From Sipunculus nudus (taxonomy: Eukaryota > Annelida > Sipuncula > Golfingiida > Sipunculidae): a stretch of DNA of 64,000 nucleotides. A program made the position numbers and the translations under genes. Shown here in pieces: positions 37,623 through 48,567 of the stretch. How positions within the stretch are numbered: the first letter of the stretch is position 1; the number at the start of each line of letters is the position of its first letter. The notes beneath the pieces were generated by a model, which searched no databases, was not told the DNA's origin, and was given only the letters and a program-made list of their open reading frames with translations. The stretch is taken from contig CM049311.1 of the NCBI GenBank assembly GCA_026874595.1, positions 10,073,676 to 10,137,675 of the forward strand, written 5' to 3'.

Positions 37623-37758
37623 TACCATGTATCTACAGAATATGTTGGCTGCTGATACCAGCTCTGCCTGCATAAATTACAGCAGAAATTGTCTTATGAT
37701 AGTTGATGATTTGTTCATGTGATGGTACGCAAATAATTCTTATTTCTTTACATAACAG

Positions 37759-37893
37759 ATAATCCTCAAGAAACATATATGAAAGATTCTGCTTTGAGGC
37801 AAACTTACAGTTTCTATGGGCGTGAGAAAGAGAAGCAGAATCGCAATCCATGGCAGATTGATATAAATGCTGATCATTTCAAAGGATGTCTAA
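37759..37893 (+). CDS. FN3-receptor exon 9: membrane-proximal domain, part 2
   Basis: Acceptor cataacag, donor gtgagt, phase 1 in and out, 135 bases. The peptide is NNPQETYMKDSALRQTYSFY, then GREKEKQNRNPWQIDINADH, then FKGCL. In receptor tyrosine phosphatases this position carries a Tyr/Trp-containing strand and a variable loop between the G-x-I strand and the CNGPL motif. The phase-1 end matches the start of exon 61879-62005 exactly (A|GT, Ser), so those two exons can join directly across a 24-kb intron. Confidence 0.82.
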
Positions 37894-38032
37894 GTGAGTA
37901 TTGACTATGCAGTTAATGTATGCTTACCCTCAAATTGCTACTGGCATGTTTCCTTTTTTGTCCTAGCTTATATTCAGTTTTGAAATAATTAGAAAAACAT
38001 TTTATTTAAGACTGGCTCACAATTTTTAGCTC

Positions 38033-39015
38033 AGCTGACTTTAAGTCATCTGAGCTATAGGCTGGCCAGACGTCCATTAACAGGGCATGTTTTGAAATAG
38101 TTGGATCTACGAATCCAAAATTTGGCATGCAGTTAGATGTCCATAAGTTCTCCTACTTAACCAGAAACTAGGTTAGAAATTAATGAAAAAACTCAATTTT
38201 CTAGTAAAGGCCTGCTGTTACACTTCAAGTGTTCTTTGTATTAAAACCACTGGTATTGTTTTGTTTATATTTGGCATCATATTCCTCTATATGTTTCCTG
38301 TGTACGTGCTAGAAATAAGGTCAGTTTTGCATAATTTTTAGAAATTATGGACCTAATATAACATAATTTGTCAAAACATCAGGAAAGATATTTACCTACT
38401 TTACATGGTAACTGTTGCAGCTAGAGAGTCGTTTACAAGCAGATAACTATATATAATATAGATTATATATTATACCAGAAACTGGATCAGAATTTTAAAA
38501 AATTTGTTAAGTTATTTGCATAAATGTATAATCAGGACTTTAAATTCTCCCCAACTTTGACTATGGCAGATTTTTTTTTCCATGTTAGCACTGTTGATTT
38601 AATTTTCATAACAGGTACACACAAGGATTTAATTCTTTATAAACTGAGATTTTGAAGCAATTGGTCAAAAACTGTTGCTTTTATTCAAGTTTTAGAAAAC
38701 TTAGTCATAAATAAAGGCATTGTTTACATTTGTTGCAGTCAGTGGTGTAGACCCACCGGGCTAATTATTTACACTTCACATGGGGCTGAACTAGGCTTCC
38801 CCTCTGCCCCCCCCCCCCCTTATGGACAGGATGCATATGATAGATGAATGTTATATTTTCTGTATTTAATTCATTTTTATAGACTTTTGTTTCAATTTGG
38901 ATTCTGTTTTGTATTACAAGGGCTTACAATGATTGAAGTGCACATTTAATCATTGCTGTAAAAGTAGGATGTTGTGAGAAATGCCTTACTTCAGAAGAGT
39001 GTAAAACTATTTGCG
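38033..39015 (+). mobile_element. Helitron-like family 1, 5' portion (copy d1)
   Basis: Starts TTTTTAGCTCAGCTGACTTT with the CTGAGCTATAG hairpin partner. The family-1 core then follows (gaatccaaaatttggcatgcagttagatgtcc; poly-C near 38806-38818; gatgaatgttat). Interrupted at 39016 by another family-1 start. Its 3' part may be the family-1-like sequence at 56341-56797, which would imply later insertions in the middle; that pairing is inference. Confidence 0.6.
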
Positions 39016-40947
39016 TTTTTAGCTCAGCTGATCATAAGTCATCTGAGCTATAGTCATGATCCTTTGTCCGGCCGGCTGTTAACAGGGCACATTTTGAAAC
39101 TGTTGGACCTAAGAATCCGAAATGCATACAGTTAGATGTCCCCAAAATCTCCTACCATGCAGAAAATTGGGTAACTAGGACTTTTTTCCTTCAAGAAAGC
39201 TTGAAAACTGGTGACCTTGACCTGGATATTCAAGGTCAAATTAGCCAGAATAGAAATTATTTTTGAACGCTATAACTTTTGAACCACTTGATATATTTTC
39301 ATGAAATGCAACTTGTGAAATGTGTCTACCAGTATCTCGGACAAGTTAAAAATCTAGTGACCTTGACCTTCATCATCAAGGCCCTGTTGGGTGAAATAAA
39401 TTTTTTTTGTGAACCCCATAACTTTTGAAGTATCACATATTTTTTCCTCAAATTTGAAACACAAATGGTTTTAATCAAGTTGCTTGAGAAGCTCAAAAAC
39501 TGGTGAACTTCACCTGGATCTTAAAGTTCATATCAGCCAGAATAAAATCTCAGATCAGTTCATAATTTGGTTACCTTGATCATCATCATCATACAAGGTC
39601 AAATCTTTAGAAATCCAGGATTTAAGTTAACACCAAACTTTTGAAGGGGTCCAGTTTTTCCCCCCAAATTTGGGAAAATGAGGTACATCGTGAGGGGAGA
39701 CATACACTTGTTTTTGTGTCACAAAAAACAGGTCCTCTAGTTTTCATATCACCCCCCCCCCCCCCCCCCTTCCCCTCTCCACTAAGTGTTTACAATGCAA
39801 AAAGATTAATGTTTGAAATGTATTTCCTTAATTGTGAAGCCGTTTCCACTCCATTGATAAAAAATGTTCTAAATCAAGGAGTAATCCATAATGCCATGTT
39901 GTGTTAATTTAACATTTTTTAAGAAATTAATATCCTTTTCAATAATTTTAACAAACTAAAATATAATGAAACCCATCAGGATCATAATTTGATAATATAT
40001 GAGCCAAATTATGAATAAATAAAGGTCAATTTAATTGTAAATTCTGAAATAATGTGTTGTTATCTGACCAAATTTGGGATAAGTGTGATGCAATATAGAA
40101 TTGTGAATCAGCTTATATTCAGATACATATTTTACATTGCAAGTGTATAAAATTTATAAACTTTAAAAAAAAATTGATGTCATGAAAAGAATGAGGCTCT
40201 TATACAAACATTTGTTTATTATTTTCCTGTCTTGGCAGAATATAAAATAAATTGATTGGCTTTGTCTGTCCATCTCTGTCTGTTTTTAAATGTTGAATAA
40301 TCATGAATTAATTTTCCTTCTGTGAGCATTGTTGCCTTAAATTTCATAACCTGTGTGTATATGCAGATGTGTTGTAACTCTCACGATTAACCCCCCCCCC
40401 CCCCCCCGAACCTTGCCATTGAGCCCTTGCACCTGTGGACTTGTCCAGATTATTAAATGAGAATAAAAATTAGTATAATAAAAAATTAGGATCTAATTGC
40501 AAGGGCGGATCCAGGATTAGGAAAAGGGGGAGGGGGGGGGGGGTCCAACCCAGGAGGACCAATGAAAACCCTGAAAAAAGGTCCCCAGGTCTGAAAAGGG
40601 GGAGGGGGGTCCAGGCTGCAAAATTTTGTCTGAAGCCCTTAAAAACGTTGTTTCTGATGAAAAAGGGGGGGGGGGGATCTGCTTCTGAATTGAAACATAT
40701 ATTCTTGCCTCAAGCAGAATGGGACATCAAGTGATCAGCCCTGTCTCTTCTTCTCTGTTAACCATTAATTATATAGTAATTATTAATCAACTTTTTTCTA
40801 TAAGAACTATTGAATGCTCATCCTCTTTCACTTTCTCTCTATCCTCTTCCCTCCCTCCATCAAGACTTATTAATAACATTAACACATTTTTTTGTTGGTC
40901 AAATGTATCCTTTTTATATAACTCTTGGGCACATAATTTTTTTTTCC
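39016..40947 (+). mobile_element. Helitron-like family 1, 5' portion (copy d2)
   Basis: Starts TTTTTAGCTCAGCTGATCAT with the CTGAGCTATAG partner. The core includes ggtgaccttgacctgg-type repeats, poly-C at about 39750-39768 and 40390-40407, and a G-rich segment (40500-40680) starting 'aagggcggatccagg', which looks like the end of an unrelated DNA element. Probably paired with the 3' terminus at 56340. Confidence 0.58.
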
Positions 40948-41160
40948 TTTTTAGCTCAGCTGACTTTCAGTCATGCTTGGCTATAGTGATGGGTCTTTGT
41001 CCGGCGTCCTTCCGTCTGTACGTCCGGCCAGCCATCGGGCCGGCTGTCCGTCCATTAGCAGGGCACAAATCGTAACCGAAGGGGCTAGGGCCATGAACCC
41101 TATGCAGTCTTAGAGGTTCTAAAAAGATCTCCTTGCAAACCTGAAATTAGGTCACTGCGA
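40948..41160 (+). mobile_element. Helitron-like family 1 variant, 5' terminus (copy d3)
   Basis: Starts TTTTTAGCTCAGCTGACTTT followed by 'cagtcatgcttggctatag', a diverged 5' hairpin, and a ggccggctgtccgtccat run. The core then changes to aaggtcaaggtcac-type repeats rather than the usual family-1 core. Its likely partner is the 3' terminus gcagctgagcgtcatgaccc...tcACTTGTT at 48970-48999. Confidence 0.55.
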
Positions 41161-42625
41161 CCTATATTCTCGAAGTTATGGGGTGTGTTTGCACCCCCCA
41201 GAAATAATTCTTTTAGCCAAAATTTTCATCCCAAACCTTCCATCTTTCACATACAGCTCACCTACCAACAGGGGAAGAACCATAATTATTTTGAGGTCAC
41301 AAGGTCAAAGGTCAAGGTCACAGAACCAATTTCTTTGAAAAGCCTCAGGATGCATTTTAAGCCAAACCTTTCATCCCAATTCTTTGATCTTTCACATATA
41401 GCTCACCTACTAAGTGGGAGAAGAATCCTATAGATGTTGAGGTCACAAGGTCAAAGGTCAGGGTCACAGGATCCACTTCTTTGAAAAGGTTGTGGACACA
41501 TTTCAAGCTAGACCTTTCATTCCAAACCTTTCAGGTTTCAGGTTTCATTTTGGGGAAAATCACACAAATTCTTAAATATCTCAAGAAAACTTGCATGGAT
41601 TGATCCCAAAATCAAGTTGATCGAAGATCATGGATAAGGTTGTCATGTTCCAGAAACTGGTGGCGCCACCTATTATTCTTTACTTGTTTTCATGCCGTTT
41701 AATATCCCCAAAATTGCTACTTGACAGTACTGTGAGCATTATAAGTCAAAAACTAATGGATAGATTTCTTTCATATTATGCAAATACATAGATATGGGTT
41801 ATGGGATGATGTTTATTTAAATTGGGGTCATGACCTTTCCTATGAGAGTGGCCTTGACCTTGAATATTGCCATATATGGTGAAAATCACACAAAATCATT
41901 AATTTCTCAATAAGGGATGCATGCATTGGTCCAAAAATCAACTTGACCGAAGATCTTGGATAGTAATGTCATGTACTGGAAACAGGTGGCGCCACCTGTT
42001 ATTCTTTTACTTGTTTTCGTGTCGTTTAATACCCCATCATTGCCACTTAACAGTACATTTATAACCTGTGAGCATTATAAGTCAAAAACTAATGGACAGA
42101 TTTCTTTCATATTATGCATATACATAGACATGGGTTATGGGATGATGTATATATAAATTGGGGTCATGACCTTTCCTATTAGAGTGGCCCTGACCTTGAA
42201 TATTGCCATATATGGTGAAAATTACACAAAATCATTAATATCTCAATTAGGGATGCATGCATTGGTCCAAAAATTAACTTGAACGAAGATCTTGGATAGT
42301 GTTGTCATGTACAGAAACAGGTGGTGCCACCTGTTATTCTTTTACTTGTTTTCGTGCCGTTTAATACCCCATCATTGCCACTTAACAGTATTGTGAGCAT
42401 TATAAGTCAAAAACTAATGGACAGATTTCTTGCATATACATAGGCATGGGTTAGGGGATGATGTATATTGAAATTTGGATCATGACCTTTTCTATGAGAA
42501 TGACCTTTTCTATGAGTGTGGTCTGATATTAATTGTTGCTGAAGATGGGGGGCCTATTCTTAAAGGGGGGGGGGGATTAATTGTCTGGGGATACTATGGC
42601 ACCTGCGGTGCCAAGAAATATCTAG
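41161..42625 (+). mobile_element. Helitron-like family 4, right part (copy A), with a tandem core of about 330 bp
   Basis: The right end has TTGTCTGGGGATAC (inverse of the family-4 left arm CCCCAGACA), then the hairpin GGCACCtgcGGTGCC, then AAGAAATATCTAG at 42613-42625 followed by TT. The core is a tandem array with starts near 41756, 42092 and 42417 ('aactaatgga(c/t)agatttctt') carrying ggtggcgccacc and ccttgaccttgaatattgcc in each unit. I cannot find a left end; the part near 41290-41470 holds AGGTCA half-site clusters. Confidence 0.62.
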
Positions 42626-42639
42626 TTATGAATTACAAA

Positions 42640-42922
42640 ATTAATGAAAAAATCAATTTTCAAAAATATTCGACAATTTTCTGTATAGGTCTATATATAT
42701 ATATATATATATATGACAATAAAGCCGATATTGTAGTGCATCCGATATATTTCTCATATAGCTGTCCAATACGAATTTCGGAGACGAAAATTCCTCGGTC
42801 GGAAACCAAAAATATCGGTCGGATTTGGTGTGAATGAAATTTCGGATGCGACAGGATTTTAGTCGGAACGACAGAAATATTCGTTCGTGTCATATTCGTT
42901 CGGACGCATCCAGTGTGAAACC
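42640..42922 (+). mobile_element. Right-end fragment of a GCGGTTTCACAC-type TIR transposon
   Basis: This stretch is a diverged direct copy of the right end of the element at 42923-44290 (shared phrases: gtgcatccgatatat, aatatcggtcggatttgg, gcgacaggattttagtcgg, aatattcgttcgtgtcat). It ends in GTGTGAAACCGC and abuts the left TIR of the next copy. It includes the microsatellite at 42691-42714. Confidence 0.78.
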
Positions 42923-42942
42923 GCGGTTTCACACCGGATGCG
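42905..42942. repeat. 38-bp near-perfect palindrome at a transposon-transposon junction
   Basis: CGCATCC-a-GTGTGAAACC | GCGGTTTCACAC-c-GGATGCG: a 22-bp exact palindrome (42913-42934) extended by 7-bp arms with one mismatch pair, and by weaker TTCGTTCG/CGAACGAA arms outside. It is the fusion of the right end of one TIR element with the left end of another. Confidence 0.9.
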
Positions 42943-44290
42943 TACGAACGAATTTTACATCCAAACGAAAATTTGGTGTACGAACGAAAAAATAAAACAC
43001 TTTATTTTATGTTGGTGCATACACACCTAATCCGAACGATGCTAACGAACGAAAAAAATAGAACATGTTCTATTTTTTGTCGTTCGCATCGGACAAGAAT
43101 GGTTTCTTTTCACCTTCAACACAAAAGAGCTGGAATATTTTTAACCTGACTGGTTCATTAGTACGTTACTTATTTGATATATATGTAATACTGTACAACA
43201 TAGAAGTGTTGTTTCCTTGTTCGTTATTTTAAAATTATGTGATAAAAACATAAAACAGGGATTATTTTATTTAAATCAAATTAATTTGAATGGTCTTTTA
43301 GCTCCAATGATTTTTCCATTTAAATCAGACTTTTTTTATATAATATGTAAATTTCCTGGGGGGATTTATTATTTTAATTTATTTATTTAACTTTTGTTAA
43401 TTTAGAATCCAGGACAAAACGGACTTTTAAACCAGGTTAAATGTAATTTTTCAGGGTAAATTCTAATTCTTAATATATTATTTGCAATATATTAAATTTA
43501 TACTCCGAAAGGGGTACTCCTAGCCTCCCCCCCCCCCCCCCCCCGCCTATATTTACGTCCCTGAATATAAGTCAGCTGTGTAAGCGATATGAACACAAGT
43601 TAGCGACATTATCCAGGACTTGCTGTTCATTACCAATAAAATAATCCGCGGTAAATATAGAAAAAAATCATGGAACAATAACTTTTTTCATTTGTATTTT
43701 GTATTATTATCATAGTATTATTTTTAGTTCAACATTTCGCATTTAAACAGAAGTTATATAGCTGTGCGCAGACTGTTAAAAATCATATTGGCAGATTTGA
43801 AAATAAAATAAAAATCAAACTTAACTAGTGATTTAAACTTTAATTTAACCTGAAATGCAGCAGTTACAGTGGCATCCGTTCTCTTGAAACAAGAGGTTGC
43901 GCAATTAATTTTAAATTCATGTTGAAATGGGAATCTTGGTCGAGTAAGTGGTAAATATTATTTTCAATTATACAGTCAGTACACTCAGAGATAAAAACTT
44001 TATTATTAATAATTATTAATTACAAATTAATCAGAAAATCAATATACACGTTCAGAAATATTCGACATTTTTGTATAGGTCTATGTATATGGCGATAAAG
44101 CCTCTATTTTAGTGCATCCGATATATTGCTCATATATCTGTCCATTACGAATTTCAGAGACGAAAATTCCTTGGTCTGAGACCAAAAATATCGGTCGGAT
44201 TTGGTGTGAATGAAATTTCGGATGCGACAGGATTTTAGTCGGAACGACAGAAATATTCGTTCGTGTCATATTCGTTCGTGTGAAACCGCC
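42923..44290 (+). mobile_element. TIR DNA transposon with GCGGTTTCACAC ends (about 1.37 kb, non-autonomous)
   Basis: The left end is GCGGTTTCACACCGGATGCG, then tacgaacgaa; the right end is TATTCGTTCGTGTGAAACCG, then CC. Relative to the neighbouring copy, the right end lacks about ten bases between TTCG and GTGTGAAAC. No transposase open frame is present. The interior is AT-rich with a poly-C run near 43526-43543. The superfamily is not clear to me; a PIF/Harbinger affiliation is possible but unproven. Confidence 0.72.
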
Positions 44291-45238
44291 TTTAAGGTTT
44301 AGCTACTGATTTATAAAATGATGGGAACATATTGCAGTTTATATCATGGAATCATAGCAATAAACTTAGTTTTCTAGATATCTGAATATTATTATAAAAA
44401 TCATCAGATATACCTGCAAGTGTTTGTTCTGATAATATGTGGGTCTTTACCTGGATTTAGGATGGCTTTATTTGATTACAAGACTCTTAGTGATGCTTTC
44501 TGCATTTCTTTTCTTTTAGGTTTTGCAGTTTACCTACCCTGCTGACCCCATTGAATAGCAAGCTGATAATTAAAACAAATTGGACTTGTACTTTTTACAT
44601 TTGCATGTTCATAAATCTGATATGAGAGCTCTCCAACCGGATCATGCCTTTTGAATTGTTTTGGACATTCATAACTGTTACATTCTTTGAAGCAATTGCT
44701 ACAAGTTTAGTGTCTTATTGGAGGATGTGTGATATCAAATGTCAGACTTGTCAGAAAACCATTATGTCTGCCAGGTAACCATTTTAGAAATCCTTTTGCC
44801 AGGGCAGTTTCTGTAATTTTTTTATGATGTTTGGTCCCTTTTAGAGGATGTTTGTTGTTCAATTTCCGACCTGTCAGAGATCCAATATGGCCACCAGGAA
44901 GCCATCTTTAAATTCCTTTAGAACATATTATCTCAAGAACTATTAAAGTGAATGCAGTGGGATGTATATTAATGTTATCTTGCATTGGGTCAAAGATTTA
45001 ATAAATATGACCATCATTTATGAAAGCTCAGTACAGTTGGCTTGTATTGAATAAAAATTAATATGGAAGCACCCGTTTCACAATAATTCTTATATGGATT
45101 TCCTTGATCTTTTGCTATATTTTGATCTTAAATGTGGCCTGTGTGGTATTCCTTTTGAGACTGACAGGTATCGAGCAAGCTGTGGGATTAGTTCCTGATA
45201 GCTCAACAACCATACATTTTGCCTCAGACCATCATTGT
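44291..45238. other. Intronic sequence with a diverged 125-bp tandem repeat
   Basis: From about 44640 to 44960 two units share 'ttggaggatgt(g/t)tg', 'cagacttgtcaga' / 'cgacctgtcagaga' and 'atgtctgccaggtaaccatttta' / 'atggccaccaggaagccatcttta'. They relate to the repeat at 32876-33190. No exon is convincing, including a short frame after ttttag at 44519. Confidence 0.6.
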
Positions 45239-45879
45239 TTCCCCAGACAAAGTCGGGATACTATGGTTTCATGAAGGTCCTGCCGCCTCCGCAGAAAAAC
45301 CTTGTGAGTGGGATAACTCAAAAAATATTTCACTGATTTTTTTCAAAATTTTATATTTGTATAGATATAGGTAAGGGGACGAAGCCTATTTAAAATGGGG
45401 TCATGACCTATGCTAGGAGAATGACCTTGATCTTGAATAGGTCCATTATTGCTGAATATAACACAAATTCTTAAATATCTCAAGTAAGCTTGCATGGACT
45501 GGTCTAAAAATTAAGGTGACCGAAGATCTTGGATAGCCTTGTGATATACCGGGAACTGGTTGCACCACCTATTATCCTTTTCTTGTTTTTATGCCTTTTA
45601 ATACCCCCATAATTGCCATTTGACAGTACTGTAAGCATTATAAGTCAAAAACTAATGGACATATTTCTTTCATATTATGCATATGTAGAGAGATGGGCTA
45701 TGGGATGAGGTCTGTTTACATTTGGGTCATGACCTTTACCATGAGTGGGCTTGACCTTTAATGTGTCCAGATTTGGTGAAAATCACACACCTAGCTCTTA
45801 AGATATCTCCAGTGTTGATAGCCATATGGATTTCAAACGTGACTTATGTATGGCCCACTACTAAAGTAAGAACCCTATA

Positions 45880-46970
45880 GGTTCTAGGGTCATGAGGTCT
45901 AAGGTCAAGGTCACTGGACTTGCATCTTACAAGATACTGTGGATGCATTTTAAGCCAAACTTTCAAGGTCTTCCATCTTGAATATATAGCTCACTTGCCA
46001 ATAGTGGATGATCCATATCAATTTTTGGGTCACAAGAACAAAGGTCAAGGCCACAGGAGCTATATGTCAAAAAAATAGTTTCTGGATGATAATTCCTGCT
46101 TTTATTGATGTATTGATTTCAAACTTGACTTATATATGTCCCATTGAAAAAGCAAGACTCCAATTGATTTGGGGTCATGAGGTCAAAGGTCAAGGTCACA
46201 GGACACATCTTTAAAAAGATTGTGGATGCATTTTCAGCCAAACATTTCATCTCAGACCTTTCATCTTGCACATATAGTTCATCTGCCAATAGAGGAAGAC
46301 CCCTATCAATTTTGAGGTCACAAGGACAAAGGTGAAGGTCACAGGAGCCATCTGTCCAAAAATTAGTTTCTGGATGATAATTCCTGTTTTTATTGATGTA
46401 TGGATTTCAAACTTGATTTGTATATGACCCATTGGAAAAGCAAGACCCGAATCGATTTTGGGGTCATGAGGTCAAAGGTCAAGGTCACAGGACACATCTT
46501 TAAAAAGATTGTGGATGCATTTTCAGCCAAACAATTCATCTCAGATCTTTCATCTTGCACATATAGATCACCTGCCAAGAGTGGAAGACCCCTATCAATT
46601 TTGAGGTCAAAGGTGAAGGTCACAGGAGCCATCTGTCCAAACATTTCATCTCAGACATTTCATCTTGCACATACAGTTCCCCTGCCAATAGAGGAAGACG
46701 CCTGTCAGTTGTGAGGTCACAAGGTCAAAGGTGAAAGTCACAGGAGCCATCTGTCCAAAAATTAGTTCCTGAGATGATAATTCAAGCTTGGATTAATATA
46801 TGGATTTCAAACCTGACTTATATATGGCCAATCAATAAATCTAGACCTCTATTGATTAATATATAAAAGTGGATGATCAATATCAATTTTGGGGTCACAA
46901 GGTCAAAGGTCAAGGCCACAGGAGCCATCTGTCCAAAAATTAGTTTCTGGATGATAATTCCTGCTTTTAT
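45880..46970 (+). repeat. Tandem units with clustered AGGTCA half-sites
   Basis: Related units alternate between 'ggatgataattcctgcttttattgatgta...cccattg' and 'ttcatctcagacctttcatcttgcacatata...ccaata' segments. Each has one block of AGGTCA repeats: for example AGGTCAAAGGTCAAGGTCA at 46180-46198 and 46469-46487, and a similar longer run at 48643-48674. Other blocks carry one or two substitutions. Similar blocks occur at 41294-41320 and 41438-41465 in family-4 copy A. Confidence 0.85.
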
Positions 46971-46971
46971 T

Positions 46972-48567
46972 GTATCCGCCAAAACGAAGTTTTGCGGATA
47001 CTATGTTTTTGACCGGGTTCCGCCGCCGCTGCCGCCGCCGCGTTTATTTCCGGAGAACTCCTCTGAGACTTCTGGACAGATTTTTCCGAAACTTACACAA
47101 ATTATCGGGTTACATGTGAACTGGTGCCTAACCAAGTGACCTTGACCTCTGACCTTTCGTCTCTACCCCGCGTCCGTTTGTGCGTCTGTTTCCACACATA
47201 AACCCATATATCTCGGGAACCGTTTGACCGATCCGGAAAAAAATTTTACACAAATGTAGCCCTGGGAAAGCTTTATAACATACACAACAAAAGGTGGCGC
47301 CACCTGCAACCATGTTTGCACAGTGTCCATCTTTTCATCTGCCTGGGGTTAAAATCACTCATATCTCTGCAGTGATTTGACTAATTCACCTAAAATTCGG
47401 CATGCATATACATCCTAGATAGCTTTCTCGATTTTGTGACAGGTGGCGCCACCTACATTCACGTTAACGCTCCACACATAATCCCATATATCTCGGGAAC
47501 CATTTGACCGATCCGGAAAAAAATTTTACACAAATGTAGCCCTGGGATAGCTTTATAACATACACAACAAAAGGTGGCGCCACCTGCAACCATGTTTGCA
47601 CAGTGTCCATCTGTTCTTCTGCCTGGGGTTATATCACTCATATCTCTGCAGTGGTTTGACTAATTCACCTAAAATTCGGCATGCATATACATCCTAGATA
47701 GCTTTCTCGATTTTGTGACAGGTGGCGCCACCTACATTCACGTTAACGCTCCACACATAATCCCATATATCTCGGGAACCGTTTGACCGATCCGGAAAAA
47801 AATTTTACACAAATGTAGCCCTGGGATAGCTTTATAACATACACAACAAAAGGTGGCGCCACCTGCAACCATGTTTGCACAGTGTCCATTTGTTCATCTG
47901 CCTGGGGTTAAAATCACTCATATCTCTGCAGTGGTTTGACTAATTCACTTAAAAATCAGCATGCATATACATCCTAGATAGCTTTCTTGATTTAATGACA
48001 GGTGGCGCCACCTACATTCACGTTAACACTCCACACATAAATCCATATATCTCAGGAACCGTTTGACCGATCCGGAAAAAATTTTTTCACAAATGTAGCC
48101 CTGGGATAGCTTTATAACATACACAACAAAAGGTGGCGCCACCTGCAACCATGTTTGCACAGTGTCCATTTGTTAATCTGCCTGGGGTTAAAATCACTCA
48201 TATCTCTGCAGTGGTTTGACTAATTCACCTAAAATTCGGCATGTGTATACATCCTAGATAGCTTTCTTGATTTTATGACAGGTGGCGCCACCTACATTCA
48301 AGTTTATGCTGCAGACATCCAAGCTCATATCTCGGGAACTGTTTGACCAATCAGGAAAAAAATTTTACACAAATGTAGCCCTTGGATAGTTTCTCGTTCA
48401 AATAACAGGTGGCGCCACCTACAATCATGTTTATGTGGCAGAGATCCATTCTAATATTTAACACGTAACTCTATATCCCCTTGCCACTCAATCAATGCCT
48501 TACTTCACCCGTCCTTCTCTGATTTTGGCGGATACACGTAGTCGCTTGTCGACTACCCGTATTCTAG
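46972..48567 (+). mobile_element. Helitron-like element, family 3, copy 2 (1.6 kb)
   Basis: The left end GTATCCGCCAAAACGAAGTT continues into TTGCGGATAC (perfect hairpin arms around gaa). The right end has ATTTTGGCGGATAC (exact inverse of the left arm), then the hairpin GTAGTCGcttgtCGACTAC, then CCGTATTCTAG and TT. It is inserted into a family-4 tandem unit: the left flank ends '...tgcttttatt' and the right flank begins 'ttgatgtat', whereas intact units read 'tgcttttattgatgtat'. The core is a 280-bp tandem array. Confidence 0.82.
47160..48420 (+). repeat. 280-bp tandem array with paired AGGTGGCGCCACCT palindromes
   Basis: Unit starts (tctcgggaac) are at 47211, 47491, 47770, 48050 and 48330, a period of 279-280 bp. 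Adjacent units are highly similar. Each full unit holds two copies of the exact 14-bp palindrome AGGTGGCGCCACCT (one followed by gcaaccatg, one by acattca), about 130-150 bp apart. The same array, more diverged, forms the core of copy 1 (11170-11610 and 13590-13990). Confidence 0.93.

Larger units (their letters stand above)
32467..37758 (+). other. Intron (5.3 kb) with tandem repeat, family-1 element and pogo-like element
   Basis: It runs from gtgagt to cataacag. It contains a 143-bp tandem repeat (about 32876-33190), a family-1 Helitron-like element (33567-36641) and a pogo/Tigger-like element (36751-37622). The remainder is AT-rich with no exon seen. Confidence 0.75.

Noticed and set aside
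42475-42932. Overlapping frames of 120 and 90 codons on opposite strands
   Set aside because: They cross a Helitron-like terminus, a microsatellite and a TIR element end; no domain and no conservation signal.
44519-44560. Possible short exon after cttttag
   Set aside because: It reaches a stop quickly, does not match the protein expected there and would break the phase between exons 9 and 10.
47128-47641. Minus-strand frames of about 60 codons repeated in the tandem array
   Set aside because: Same tandem unit read in one frame; the repeated peptide follows from the DNA repeat and lacks features of a gene.
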